Shown: positions 47,530 through 57,097 of the stretch, piece by piece
How positions within the stretch are numbered: the stretch's first letter is position 1
Layout: each line of letters begins with the position of its first letter
Origin: CADEED01 sp041395625
GTDB lineage: Bacteria; Pseudomonadota; Gammaproteobacteria; Steroidobacterales; Steroidobacteraceae
Assembly: GCA_041395625.1 (NCBI GenBank)
Contig: JAWLAE010000006.1
Location: forward strand, 1-64,000
Direction of reading: 5' to 3'
DNA: 64,000 nucleotides
Made by a program: the position numbers and the translations under genes
The notes under the pieces: generated by a model
Told to the model about the DNA's origin: nothing
Database searches by the model: none
What the model saw: only the letters and a program-made list of their open reading frames with translations

Positions 47530-49034
47530 GCGCGCTGGCTCAGCAGTTCGATGCCGTCGTGTTCGGTAGTCCTGGCGAGGTCGCCGTGATACCAGGCGTT
47601 ATCGAAGCGTTCGAAGTAGGCCGACCGGTAGCGCGTGCGGTCCAGGTCGTTCCAGAACCCGAGCGGCATGGACGGAAATGGCGCCCTGCAAACGAGACTG
47701 CCGGCTTGCCCCCGCACCGGCCGCCCCGACTCGTCGACGACGTCAGTCTGCAAGGCCAAACCACGCGTCTGAAGCTCACCGCGATACACCGGCAGGACGG
47801 GGCTGCTCAGCCAGAAGCCAGCCGCGGCCTCGGCCAGGCCCGCGATCGCTGCCAGCAGCAGGTCTGCCTTTATGTATTGATACACGTAGTCGTAGATTGG
47901 CGGCGGCAGCGCTGGATCGGTGGACAAGATCGTGCGCAAGGTCTTGAGGTCGTGTCGCAAACCAGGCTGCTCGCCCGCTCGCTGCAGTGTCTGCAGGTGG
48001 ATCGCGTCAGTGCTCAGGATCGTGATCGCTTCGGCGTCCACCAACCGCCACAGGGCGCTGGCGTCCGGCGAGTCCGGAGCACCGTCGTACTGCACCAAGG
48101 TTGCACCTATGGCCAGCGCGCTCAGCAGCCAATGCCATTGCGGCGAACCGCAAGCGCTGTTGACTAACAAGCGGTCACCGCGCCGGACGTCGATGTGCAG
48201 CAGGTGCTCTTTCTGCTGCTGCAGCAGTACGCCACCGGCGCCGTGGATGACACTCGAAGTGTGCGCTGTACGAGTGATGTAGAGTGGCTGATCGAAGGGT
48301 AGTGAGGCAAAGTCTATGTCGTGAGCGGCGGTGCCGAACTGTTCGAATGCCACCGCGTCGGGGCCTGCCGGGCCCACGATCAGTTCGACGGATGGCACCC
48401 GCTGCCGTACCTGGGTGAGAATGCCAGGTGCCCCGGCGCCGCGATCGCAACCATCGACAGCAAACAGCACTTTGGGCGCGATCTGTCTGCAGTGGTCGAG
48501 CCACTGTTCGATGCCGTCATCGGGCGCGCAGCCAGACCAGATTGCGCCGATGCTGGCAGTTGCCAGCATGGCGATGGCTGCTTCCGGGACATTGGGCAGC
48601 AAGCCTGCGACCCGATCGCCCGCGACAACTCCGGCAGCCCGCAGGCCCTGAGCGACGCGTGCTACCTCGCCAAAAAGATGTTGGTAGGTGAGCGCACGTC
48701 TGTTGCCGCGCGCATCGACGGCCACCAGCGCTTCACTCGAATCCCGGAACCGCAGCAGGTTGGCGGCGAAGTTGAGCCGTGCGCCTGGAAACCACTTGGC
48801 GCCCGGCAGTCGTGTGCCGTCCACCAGCGCGAGACCCGTGCTCCAGTCGGCGCGCACGTCGGCGAAGTGCGCCAGCTCGATCCAGAACTCCGCAGGGTTC
48901 TCGACCGACCATTCGTACAGGGCAGCGTAATCGGCAATCTCGGCACTGCGCCGCGCATTGACGCAATCGATGAAACGCGTGACGTTGGCAGCAGCGATGC
49001 GCTGCGGGGCAGGGCGCCACAACGGCTCGCTCAT
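47526..49034 (-). CDS. Truncated, motif-deficient acetoacetyl-CoA synthetase homologue
   Basis: The 502-aa ANL-superfamily protein aligns closely with acetoacetate-CoA ligase (about 650 aa) over its N-terminus and core, for example the FPSMPLGFWND block. Three things are wrong. The ATP phosphate loop, normally YSSGTTGLPK, reads TRTAHTSSVIHGAGG. The SGGTDI adenine region reads AIAGLAEAAAGF. The protein also ends at HDGIELLSQRA, where the family continues with the hinge and the C-terminal lid carrying the catalytic Lys. The frame is otherwise open with no stop. It is likely not an acyl-CoA synthetase, either decaying or repurposed. Confidence 0.8.
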   Translation of the reverse strand: MSEPLWRPAPQRIAAANVTRFIDCVNARRSAEIADYAALYEWSVENPAEFWIELAHFADVRADWSTGLALVDGTRLPGAKWFPGARLNFAANLLRFRDSSEALVAVDARGNRRALTYQHLFGEVARVAQGLRAAGVVAGDRVAGLLPNVPEAAIAMLATASIGAIWSGCAPDDGIEQWLDHCRQIAPKVLFAVDGCDRGAGAPGILTQVRQRVPSVELIVGPAGPDAVAFEQFGTAAHDIDFASLPFDQPLYITRTAHTSSVIHGAGGVLLQQQKEHLLHIDVRRGDRLLVNSACGSPQWHWLLSALAIGATLVQYDGAPDSPDASALWRLVDAEAITILSTDAIHLQTLQRAGEQPGLRHDLKTLRTILSTDPALPPPIYDYVYQYIKADLLLAAIAGLAEAAAGFWLSSPVLPVYRGELQTRGLALQTDVVDESGRPVRGQAGSLVCRAPFPSMPLGFWNDLDRTRYRSAYFERFDNAWYHGDLARTTEHDGIELLSQRA

Positions 49035-49055
49035 CGCCCGTACCTCATCCGTTGC

Positions 49056-50672
49056 TCACAGGGTTTGGTAGTTAGGGCCTGAGCCGCCTTCGGGTGTCAC
49101 CCAATCGATGATTTGATACGGATCCTTGATATCGCAGGCTTTGCAGTGGACGCAATTGGCGGCGTTGATCTGCAGGCGCTTGCCACCATTGTCGTCCGGC
49201 ACCATTTCATAGACGTGTGCCGGACAGAATCGCGTGCACGGATTGTCATACTCTGCCGCGCAGCGAGTTGCGCATATGGTCGTATCCCGCACATGCAAGT
49301 GCACCGGCTGGTTTTCGTCATGGGTCGTCGTGGCGAAGAATACCGATGCGAGCCGGTCGCGCGGTGGCAGCGTGCGATCGCCCCAGCCGCGATCCGGAGA
49401 CTGATACTCATCCACTCGCTTGATGGCTGCGTAGCTGGCCTGATTCTTCAAAGTCCACGGCAGCTTGCCGGCGGTCACCGTTTCGAGACCCGCGTTCAGC
49501 AGCCCGACCCAGAGGCCGCGCTTGAAGGCCGGCTTCACGTTGCGTACTTTCTTCAACTCGCGTCCGCCAGCCGATGCGCGCCAGCGAGCGTCGAAACCAG
49601 CCGGCTGGCCGGCTTCGACGAAATGCGTGGCCGCCAACGCGCCGCAGCGGATCGCCTGATGTATGCCCTTGATCTTTGGAACGTTGAGTGTCCCTGCAGT
49701 ATCGCCCACTAACAAGGCACCCGGCATTTCCATCTGTGGCAGAGACTGCCAGCCGCCCGCGGCGATGCTGCGCGCGCCAGCCGCGACGATCTCGCCGCCG
49801 TCGAGCAGCGGCTTGATTTCGGGATGATTCTTGAACTGTTGAAACGCCTCGAACGGCCTGAAGTTCGGGTCGGCATAGTCGAGGCCGGCGACATAGCCGA
49901 TGTATACGCGGTCGTTGTCGAGGTGATAGAGAAAGCTGCCACCGTAGGTCTTGGGATCGACGGGCCAGCCGAAAGAGTGTTGGATCAGACCGGTTTCGGT
50001 ACGACCCGGGGGCAATTGCCACAGTTCCTTGAAACCCAGCGCATAGCTCTGCGGATCGCAGTTGGCTTCCAGCTTGAAGCGTGCGATGAGTTGTTTGGTC
50101 AGACTGCCCCGGCAACCCTCGGCCAGGATCGTGAGCTTGGCACGCACCTCGGGTCCAGACGTGAAGTTCGGACCGCGTTCACCGTTCTTCTCGATGCCCA
50201 TGTCGCCGATTTGCACGCCTGCTACGGCGCCCGCGTCGTCGTACAGAAGGCTCGCGGCCGCATAGCCGGCGAACACATCGACGCCGAGATTCTCGGCTTG
50301 CTGGGCCAGCCAGATATTGAGCCCACCCAACGAGATGATGAAGTTCCCCTTATTGTGGAGCGACGGCGGAATATACGGCAGCTTGTAACTACCGGTGCGG
50401 TTCAGCAAACGGAACTCGTCGCGTTTCGCAGGCACGCAAATCGGCAAATCGGCTTGCCGCCACGCGGGTAACAACTCGTCCAGCGGGCCCGGTTCCATCA
50501 CGGCACCCGACAGCGAATGCGCACCGATCTGCGAGCCCTTCTCCAGCAAGCAGACATTGAGGTTCGGCTGCAGTTGTTTCAGGCGAATCGCGCTGGCGAG
50601 ACCCGCCGGTCCGCCGCCGACCACGATGACGTCGTACTCCATGACGTCACGTTCGATCGCCTCGTTTGTCAT
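49056..50672 (-). CDS. Electron-transfer flavoprotein-ubiquinone oxidoreductase
   Basis: This 538-aa membrane-associated flavo-iron-sulfur protein passes electrons from ETF (acyl-CoA dehydrogenases) to ubiquinone. FAD binding is seen in YDVIVVGGGPAGLASAIRL. The C-terminal 4Fe-4S cluster region has the cysteines in CTRFCPAHVYEMV and AANCVHCKACDIKDPYQI, as in ETF-QO. ATG 50672 is preferred over an upstream in-frame extension that overlaps the next gene. It fits the acyl-CoA catabolism cluster. No ETF subunit is in the window. Confidence 0.93.
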   Translation of the reverse strand: MTNEAIERDVMEYDVIVVGGGPAGLASAIRLKQLQPNLNVCLLEKGSQIGAHSLSGAVMEPGPLDELLPAWRQADLPICVPAKRDEFRLLNRTGSYKLPYIPPSLHNKGNFIISLGGLNIWLAQQAENLGVDVFAGYAAASLLYDDAGAVAGVQIGDMGIEKNGERGPNFTSGPEVRAKLTILAEGCRGSLTKQLIARFKLEANCDPQSYALGFKELWQLPPGRTETGLIQHSFGWPVDPKTYGGSFLYHLDNDRVYIGYVAGLDYADPNFRPFEAFQQFKNHPEIKPLLDGGEIVAAGARSIAAGGWQSLPQMEMPGALLVGDTAGTLNVPKIKGIHQAIRCGALAATHFVEAGQPAGFDARWRASAGGRELKKVRNVKPAFKRGLWVGLLNAGLETVTAGKLPWTLKNQASYAAIKRVDEYQSPDRGWGDRTLPPRDRLASVFFATTTHDENQPVHLHVRDTTICATRCAAEYDNPCTRFCPAHVYEMVPDDNGGKRLQINAANCVHCKACDIKDPYQIIDWVTPEGGSGPNYQTL

Positions 50673-50694
50673 CGTTGGTTCCTCACGACTGCGG

Positions 50695-51462
50695 CTATTT
50701 CGGTTGCATCCGAATGGCGCCATCCAGCCGGATGGTTTCGCCATTCAACATTGCGATCTCGACGATAGTCTGCACCAGCTGCGCGAACTCCTCGGGCTTG
50801 CCGAGGCGCGGTGGGAATGGCACTTGTTTGCCGAGGGAGTCCTGCGCCTCTTGCGGCAGTCCAGCGACCATCGGCGTGCGAAAAATGCCTGGTGCGATCG
50901 CACAGACGCGAATGCCGAACTGCGCGAACTCACGCGCAAGCGGCAGCACCATGCCCATTACGCCGGCTTTGGTCGCTGAGTAGGCGGCCTGGCCGATCTG
51001 GCCTTCGAATGCGGCTACCGATGAGGTGTGGATCAGCACGCCCCGTTCGCCATCAGCATTCGGTGTGTTGTGCTGCATGATCGCCGCGGCGGCCTTGTCG
51101 CACAGAAAAGTGCCGATCAGGTTGATATGGATCACCTTGGTGAAGAACTCGGCTGCCATCGGCCCGTTCTTGCCGAGCACGCGCCCGGCACCAATCACGC
51201 CAGCGCAATTGACCAGCAGATTGATGCCTCCCATGCGCGCGCGAGCGGTCTCCATCGCCGCATTGACTTCGGTTTCCGACGTCACGTCGCACTTGACGAA
51301 GCTGGCAGCGGTGCCCAAAGCCTTGGCCGCTGCCTGCCCAGGGCCTTCCTGTACATCGAGCAACGCGACCTTCGCGCCCTGCGCGACCAGATGTTGGGCA
51401 ACGGCGTTGCCCAAGCCGGAAGCGCCACCTGAAATAACGGCCCGAATTTCTTTGATGTTCAT
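50695..51462 (-). CDS. 3-hydroxyacyl-CoA dehydrogenase-type SDR (HSD17B10-like)
   Basis: This 255-aa SDR has ISGGASGLGNAVAQHLV for cofactor binding, LLDVQEG as the acidic end of beta-2, and YSATK catalysis with preceding HTSSVAAFEGQ. The mid-region (TKVIHINLIGTFLCDKAAAA) and the end AIAPGIFRTPM resemble human HSD10 / 2-methyl-3-hydroxybutyryl-CoA dehydrogenase. With thiolase, ETF-QO and icmF nearby, an isoleucine/branched-chain or short-chain fatty-acid role is plausible. ATG 51462 chosen; a longer upstream frame is not family-like. Confidence 0.88.
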   Translation of the reverse strand: MNIKEIRAVISGGASGLGNAVAQHLVAQGAKVALLDVQEGPGQAAAKALGTAASFVKCDVTSETEVNAAMETARARMGGINLLVNCAGVIGAGRVLGKNGPMAAEFFTKVIHINLIGTFLCDKAAAAIMQHNTPNADGERGVLIHTSSVAAFEGQIGQAAYSATKAGVMGMVLPLAREFAQFGIRVCAIAPGIFRTPMVAGLPQEAQDSLGKQVPFPPRLGKPEEFAQLVQTIVEIAMLNGETIRLDGAIRMQPK

Positions 51463-51475
51463 CGTGTGTTCCTGC

Positions 51476-52654
51476 TCAGATGATTTCGAGCGCCAGCGCG
51501 GTCGCTTCGCCACCGCCAATGCAAAGCGACGCCAGCCCGCGCTTGCCTCCGCGCTTGCGCAATGCATGCACGAGGGTGGTCACGATGCGCGCGCCCGTGG
51601 CGCCGATTGGATGCCCGAGCGCACAGGCTCCGCCGTTGACGTTGGTGCGATCATGGGCGAAGCCGATATCCCGCATCGCCGCCATCGTGACCGCCGCGAA
51701 CGCCTCGTTGACCTCATAGAGATCCACCTGGTCCGGCTGCCAATCAAGCTTTGCAAGCGTCTTCTTGATAGCGCCCGACGGCGCGGTAGTGAACCACTCT
51801 GGCTCCTGTGCGTGACTGGCGTAGGCGACGACGCGCGCGAGCGGCTTGAGACCCCGGGCCAAGGCGGTCTTTTCGCTCATCAGCACGACGGCCGCCGCGC
51901 CGTCAGAAATGGACGAAGACGACGCCGCTGTCACCGTACCATCTTTGCGGAATGCCGGTTTCAGTTGCGGGATCTTCTTGAGATCGACTGTGTAGGGCGT
52001 TTCGTCCTTGTCGACCACGCTGTCTCCCTTGCGGCCTTTGACCGTGACACTAACGACTTCGTCGGCGAACGCGCCAGATTCCACGGCGCGCACGGCTCGC
52101 TGGGTCGATTCGGTCGCAAACGCATCCTGCTCGGCACGCGTGAACTTGTACTTGTCGGCGGTATTCTCGGCGAAGCAGCCCATCAGCTGGCCATCGAATG
52201 GGCTCTGCAGTCCGTCGTAGAACATATGGTCCAGGACTTCTCCATGCCCCATGCGCATGCCAGCGCGCGCTTTAGGTAGCAGATAGGGTGCGTTGGACAT
52301 CGACTCGAGCCCGCCGGCAACCGCAACGTCGATATCGCCCGCACGAATCTGGTCGGCTGCCAGCATGATCGCCTTGAGCCCAGAGCCGCACATCTTATTG
52401 ATGGTCGTCGCCGGTGTGCCCACGGGAATGCCCGCCGCGAGCGCAGCCTGGCGTGCAGGTGCCTGGCCAAGCCCGGCGGGCAACACGCAGCCCATGATGA
52501 CTTCCTGCACGTCTTTGCCAGCGATGCCAGCGGCATCCAGGGCGCCTTTGATGGCGGCGGCGCCGAGGTCAATGGCGGTAGCGCCAGACAATGCGCCCAT
52601 GAAGGCACCGACCGGCGTGCGCTTGGCACTCACGATTACGACTTGATTCGACAT
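51476..52654 (-). CDS. Acetyl-CoA acetyltransferase (thiolase)
   Basis: This 392-aa thiolase starts VVIVSAKRTPVGAFMGALSG. The catalytic triad regions are visible: nucleophile Cys in NKMCGSGLKAI, the His in ALGHPIGATGAR, and the second Cys in SLCIGGGEATAL. It cleaves or condenses acetoacetyl-CoA or 2-methylacetoacetyl-CoA; the distinction cannot be made by eye. It lies 13 bases upstream of the SDR in the same operon and downstream of TetR. Confidence 0.92.
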   Translation of the reverse strand: MSNQVVIVSAKRTPVGAFMGALSGATAIDLGAAAIKGALDAAGIAGKDVQEVIMGCVLPAGLGQAPARQAALAAGIPVGTPATTINKMCGSGLKAIMLAADQIRAGDIDVAVAGGLESMSNAPYLLPKARAGMRMGHGEVLDHMFYDGLQSPFDGQLMGCFAENTADKYKFTRAEQDAFATESTQRAVRAVESGAFADEVVSVTVKGRKGDSVVDKDETPYTVDLKKIPQLKPAFRKDGTVTAASSSSISDGAAAVVLMSEKTALARGLKPLARVVAYASHAQEPEWFTTAPSGAIKKTLAKLDWQPDQVDLYEVNEAFAAVTMAAMRDIGFAHDRTNVNGGACALGHPIGATGARIVTTLVHALRKRGGKRGLASLCIGGGEATALALEII

Positions 52655-52673
52655 CTTGTTTACTCTCTCCGGC

Positions 52674-53399
52674 TCACTGACTGAGCCGCTTGGAAGCACC
52701 ATTGTATCGAGCTCGGTGCGCTTTTGGGGTCGGGCCCAGACCGAACAACTCTAGAAATCCGTCTGCCACCTGATCGGCCGTCAGTGCGGCGTCGGGTCGA
52801 TACCAGTGCCCCATCCAGTTGAGCGCGCCGGCGAGCGCGAATGCGGCCAGCTTGGGGTCCTGCGCTGCGGCGATGGAACCGTCCGCGCTGCCGGCGCGGA
52901 TGAGCCGGCGCAAACCCTGATCGATCTCCGATTTCAGCGCTTTGATCGCCGAACTCATCTCGATGCTGAGATCCTGATCCTCGGCGCGCACCATGCACCA
53001 GCCGAAATCGGAAGCAATGGCGGCGGCGTACTGACGTACCACGATTGCGAGACGCTCGCGTGCCGGGGCGTCGCTGGCGTCAGCCTCGCGTAGGCCGGTG
53101 CGTATTTGGTCGAGCCCCGTGCGAAAACATTCGAACAGGATTTCCTCTTTGTTGCGTACGTAGTGGTACAGCGTTGGTTTGGTGACGCCGAGTAGGCCCG
53201 CGAGATCATCGAGTGATGTGTTGTGGTAGCCGCGTTGTTGAAAGGCGCGCGCCGCTGTGAGAATCACTGCGTCGCGCTTGATTTCTCGTTCCTGTGCTCG
53301 TCGTCGAGGTCGGGACCAGGGCGATTCCGGTGGCGCGGCATTGGCCAGCGGCGCGCGCGTACTGCGTCGCTGCTTGGAAGCTGAGGTTTTGCGGGACAA
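52674..53399 (-). CDS. TetR-family transcriptional regulator
   Basis: The 241-aa protein has a low-complexity basic N-terminus and a TetR HTH: ILTAARAFQQRGYHNTSL, then DDLAGLLGVTKPTLYHYVRNKEE (about residues 45-90). The C-terminal ligand domain is of the FadR/PsrA-like kind found near acyl-CoA genes. TTG 53399 is chosen because AAAGGAG lies six bases upstream; this puts the operator between the genes. It is the first gene of the minus-strand cluster and probably represses both directions. Confidence 0.9.
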   Translation of the reverse strand: MSRKTSASKQRRSTRAPLANAAPPESPWSRPRRRAQEREIKRDAVILTAARAFQQRGYHNTSLDDLAGLLGVTKPTLYHYVRNKEEILFECFRTGLDQIRTGLREADASDAPARERLAIVVRQYAAAIASDFGWCMVRAEDQDLSIEMSSAIKALKSEIDQGLRRLIRAGSADGSIAAAQDPKLAAFALAGALNWMGHWYRPDAALTADQVADGFLELFGLGPTPKAHRARYNGASKRLSQ

Positions 53400-53443
53400 G
53401 CTCGACTCCTTTTGACATCCGACAGCCGTCGTTCGATACTCAT

Positions 53444-53469
53444 CGGTAATTATATTACCACTCGGTAAC
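53444..53469. promoter_or_regulatory. Triple half-site operator between tetR and icmF
   Basis: GGTAATTATATTACC (53445-53459) is a perfect palindrome, and TTACCACTCGGTAA (53455-53468) is a second palindrome sharing its TTACC half. The three half-sites are thus GGTAA, TTACC, GGTAA. It lies about 45 bases upstream of the TTG start of tetR and 39 bases upstream of icmF. A TetR site is the natural reading, but no site for this particular protein is known to me. Confidence 0.7.
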
Positions 53470-53507
53470 TTAGCGCGCCTGCCGTAGCAGTGTTCCAGGA
53501 GTGTCTT

Positions 53508-56500
53508 ATGTCGACAGCGCAGCAGAATGTACGGCGTGCTACGCCGGCGGACCAGGCGGGCGGCGATCCTGCGGTGCAACGGGAAACATTGCGGTTCGTC
53601 ACCGCTGCGTCCCTGTTCGATGGCCACGACGCCGCCATCAACATGATCCGACGACTGCTACAGGCTGGCGGCGGCGAGGTCGTGCATCTGGGGCACAATC
53701 GCAGTGTCGCGGACATCGTGCGCGCCGCGATCCAGGAGGACGCGGACGGCATTGCTGTCAGCTCGTATCAGGGCGGACACAACGAGTACTTTGCGTACAT
53801 GGTCGATATGCTGCGCGAACTCGGCAGCGAGCACATTCGGGTGGTGGTCGGTGGGGGCGGCACGATCGCGCCGGACGAGATCGCCGCGCTCGAGCAACAT
53901 GGCGTCGAGAAGATCTATACGCCCGAACATGGCCGCACACTCGGCCTCGTCGGAATGATCGATGACGTACTGGCGCGAGTGCGAGCGGCCAGGCGACCGG
54001 CGTTCGAGTTTGGGCCGCTCAATCCGCGCGATCACCGCCAGATCGCGCGCACCATCACGGCGCTGGAAGATGCAACCGACGGCGACCGCTCACGCGACGC
54101 GGTTCTGCGTGCCATTGCCCAGCATCAGGCCAAGCAGCAGGCGACTGGCAGGCGCAAGCAGGTCCCGGTCATCGGCCTGACCGGCACGGGCGGCGCCGGC
54201 AAGTCGAGCCTCAATGACGAGTTGTTACAGCGCTTCGTGCGCTACTTCCCTGACCGGCAGATCGCGGTGGTGGCAGTCGACCCGACTCGACGCCGCACTG
54301 GCGGGGCGTTACTCGGCGACCGGATTCGCATGAATTCGCTGGCAGCCGAGAATATCTTCATGCGCTCGCTCGCCACGCGCCGGCGGAATCTCGCGACCAG
54401 CGCGGCGCTCAAGGATGTCATCGCGCTCTACAAACTGGCGGGCTTCGATCTCATCATCGTCGAGACGGCCGGTATTGGTCAGAGCGACACCGAGATCATC
54501 GATCTCGTCGATTTGTCGCTGTATGTCATGACTAACGAGTACGGCGCGGCCAGTCAGCTCGAGAAGATCGACATGATCGATTTCGCCGACATGATCGTCC
54601 TCAACAAGTTCGAGAAGCGCGGCGCCGAGGACAGTCTGCGCGACGTGCGCAAGCAGTGGCGCCGCAATCACATCGATCGGCTGAAGATCGCGGATGCCGA
54701 TACACCCGTCTTCCCGACGATTGCCAGCCGGTTCAACGATCCCGGCGTGAATCGACTGTTTGGTGCGATCGTAGCCGCCATCGATGCCAAGAAGATCGGG
54801 CCACATGCCTGGTCGGCACGCGACGGCGCACCGCTCGATCTGGGCCCAACCGAATTCACGACCCGCGATCCCCTGATTCCGAGCGCGCGGTCCCGCTATC
54901 TGGCGGAGATCGCCCAGGCTGGTAGACGCGCCCACACCGAGATCGAGCGGCGAGCGGGTGCTGCAAGCCGTGCCTATGGTGTTTATCAGGCGCTCAATGC
55001 GCTGCACGATGCGCCGCTGCCGACGCCGCTGGAGCGCTATCCGGTGGCGTTGACTTCGGTCGACGGCGACCAGGGCGGGGATGCCACGCGCATCGCGCTG
55101 CGTGCGGCGTACAACCAGGCGCTGGACGAGGTTGGGCAGCAGGCGCTCGGCGAGCTGCATCATTGGCCGGCGCGCGTCAAAGCTGTCACCGATCCTGAGT
55201 ACCGTTACCGCGTGCGCGATCGGGAGATCACCGGCGCCAACTACAGTGAGACACTGAGCCGGAATCACGTGCCGAAGATCGCTACGCCCAAGTTTCGCGA
55301 CTGGGGCGAAATCCTGCGCTTCATCAGCGCCGAGAACCTGCCGGGATCCTATCCGTACACGAGCGGCGTGTATCCCTATCGCCGTGAGCAGGAAGATCCG
55401 ATCCGCATGTTCGCGGGCGAGGGACCGCCGGAGCGGACCAATCGACGGTTTCACTATCTCGCGCGCGGCAGCGCGGCCACGCGCTTGTCGACTGCGTTCG
55501 ATTCCACGACGCTGTATGGCGAGGATCCGGATACGCGTCCTGATATCTACGGGCGCACCGGCAATTCGGGCGTCTCGATCGCAACACTCGATGACATGAA
55601 AAAGCTGTACTCGGGTTTCGATTTGTGCGCCGCCAATACCTCGGTGTCCATGACGATCAACGGGCCGGCGCCGATGCTGCTCGCGATGTTCATGAACACG
55701 GCCATCGATCAACGCGTCGAGCGCATGCTGAAAAAGGAAGGACGCTGGCCCGCGGCAAAGCAGCTGATCGCCAAGCTGCATGCCGGCATTCGTGAGCGCG
55801 GTGCAGCGGTGCCCGTGTACAACGGCGATCTGCCGGAGGGCCATGACGGCTCCGGACTGGCGCTGCTCGGCATCACCGCCCGGCAGCTGGTGGCGCCGGG
55901 TGTGCTGACGCTGGCGGAGTACGAGCGCCTGCGTACCGAAGCCATGTCGCTGGCGCGTGGTACGGTGCAGGCCGACATCCTCAAGGAGGATCAGGCGCAG
56001 AACACCTGCATTTTCTCGACCGAATTCGCGCTGCGCATGATGGGCGATGTGCAGCAGTTCTTTTCGGACAATGACGTTCGAAATTTCTACTCAGTGTCGA
56101 TTTCCGGCTATCACATCGCCGAGGCCGGCGCCAATCCGATCTCGCAACTAGCCTTCACGCTCGCCAATGGCTTCACGATCGTCGAGTACTACCTGGCGCG
56201 CGGCATGGCGATCGATGACTTCGCTCCCAATCTGTCGTTCTTTTTTTCCAACGGCATGGACCCGGAGTACGCGGTAATCGGGCGCGTGGCGCGCCGCATC
56301 TGGGCACGAGCCATGCGTGATCGATACGCCGCGAGTGCGCGCAGCCAGATGATGAAGTATCACATCCAGACCTCGGGTCGCTCGCTGCACGCGCGCGAGA
56401 TCCAGTTCAACGACATCCGTACGACCTTGCAGGCGATGTATGCGCTGTTCGACAACTGCAACAGCTTGCACACCAATGCCTACGACGAAGCACTGACTAC

Positions 56501-57059
56501 TCCTACGGAGGAGAGCGTGCGCCGCGCGGTGGCCATCCAGATGATCATCAATCGTGAGCTCGGTCTCAACAAGACACAGAATCCCTGGCAAGGCTCGTTC
56601 CTGATCGAGGAACTGACGGATATGGTGGAGGAGGCGGTCTATAAGGAATTCGAGTCGCTCTCCGAGCGTGGCGGCGTGCTGGGCGCGATGGAGACAATGT
56701 ACCAGCGCGGCAAGATCCAGGAGGAGAGCCTTTACTACGAGACCTTGAAACACGACGGCAGCCTACCGATCGTCGGCGTGAATACTTTCCTGTCAGAACA
56801 TGATGCTTCGCAGGAGCATCAGGCGGTGGCACTGATTCGCTCGACTGGCCAGGAGAAGGACGATCAGGTGAACGCGGTGCGTGCATTTCAGCAGCGCAAC
56901 GCGGGGCGTGCGCCGGATGCGCTACGCGAGCTGCAAAGCGCGGCGGCGACTGGCGGTAACGTCTTCGCAGCTCTCATGGATGCGGTGGCGTGTTGTTCGC
57001 TCGGGCAGATTTCGCACGCGCTCTATCAAGTGGGTGGTCAATATCGGCGCAACATGTAG
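53508..57059 (+). CDS. icmF: Fused isobutyryl-CoA mutase IcmF
   Basis: This 1183-aa coenzyme-B12 enzyme interconverts isobutyryl-CoA and butyryl-CoA. The N-terminal B12-binding domain (about 28-155) has DGHDAAINMIRRLLQAGGGE and VVVGGGGTI. A MeaB-like GTPase domain with P-loop GTGGAGKSS at about 225 and VVAVDPTRRR follows. The C-terminal mutase domain contains MFAGEG, where the residue aligned with the mutase specificity Tyr is Phe (about 635). QADILKEDQAQNTCIF supplies Gln (about 831) in place of the Arg of methylmalonyl-CoA mutase. These two residues support isobutyryl over methylmalonyl substrate. AGGAG precedes ATG 53508. Confidence 0.94.
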   Translation: MSTAQQNVRRATPADQAGGDPAVQRETLRFVTAASLFDGHDAAINMIRRLLQAGGGEVVHLGHNRSVADIVRAAIQEDADGIAVSSYQGGHNEYFAYMVDMLRELGSEHIRVVVGGGGTIAPDEIAALEQHGVEKIYTPEHGRTLGLVGMIDDVLARVRAARRPAFEFGPLNPRDHRQIARTITALEDATDGDRSRDAVLRAIAQHQAKQQATGRRKQVPVIGLTGTGGAGKSSLNDELLQRFVRYFPDRQIAVVAVDPTRRRTGGALLGDRIRMNSLAAENIFMRSLATRRRNLATSAALKDVIALYKLAGFDLIIVETAGIGQSDTEIIDLVDLSLYVMTNEYGAASQLEKIDMIDFADMIVLNKFEKRGAEDSLRDVRKQWRRNHIDRLKIADADTPVFPTIASRFNDPGVNRLFGAIVAAIDAKKIGPHAWSARDGAPLDLGPTEFTTRDPLIPSARSRYLAEIAQAGRRAHTEIERRAGAASRAYGVYQALNALHDAPLPTPLERYPVALTSVDGDQGGDATRIALRAAYNQALDEVGQQALGELHHWPARVKAVTDPEYRYRVRDREITGANYSETLSRNHVPKIATPKFRDWGEILRFISAENLPGSYPYTSGVYPYRREQEDPIRMFAGEGPPERTNRRFHYLARGSAATRLSTAFDSTTLYGEDPDTRPDIYGRTGNSGVSIATLDDMKKLYSGFDLCAANTSVSMTINGPAPMLLAMFMNTAIDQRVERMLKKEGRWPAAKQLIAKLHAGIRERGAAVPVYNGDLPEGHDGSGLALLGITARQLVAPGVLTLAEYERLRTEAMSLARGTVQADILKEDQAQNTCIFSTEFALRMMGDVQQFFSDNDVRNFYSVSISGYHIAEAGANPISQLAFTLANGFTIVEYYLARGMAIDDFAPNLSFFFSNGMDPEYAVIGRVARRIWARAMRDRYAASARSQMMKYHIQTSGRSLHAREIQFNDIRTTLQAMYALFDNCNSLHTNAYDEALTTPTEESVRRAVAIQMIINRELGLNKTQNPWQGSFLIEELTDMVEEAVYKEFESLSERGGVLGAMETMYQRGKIQEESLYYETLKHDGSLPIVGVNTFLSEHDASQEHQAVALIRSTGQEKDDQVNAVRAFQQRNAGRAPDALRELQSAAATGGNVFAALMDAVACCSLGQISHALYQVGGQYRRNM

Positions 57060-57062
57060 GTT

Positions 57063-57087
57063 GTGACGTGACGTGACGTGACGTGAC
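57063..57087 (+). repeat. GTGAC pentanucleotide microsatellite (x5)
   Basis: Five perfect tandem GTGAC units begin three bases after the icmF stop codon. This is an unambiguous direct repeat, and the copy number could vary between isolates. Confidence 0.9.
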
Positions 57088-57097
57088 AGTGGCGGCC

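Noticed and set aside
55371..55373. Tyr622 of IcmF as a methylmalonyl-type specificity residue next to Gln831
   Set aside because: By the mutase alignment the specificity position is in MFAGEG (about residue 635), which is Phe, so the pair is the normal isobutyryl-type Phe/Gln.
54309..55844. 511-codon open frame opposite icmF
   Set aside because: It lies wholly inside a strongly conserved gene on the other strand and has no recognisable motif.
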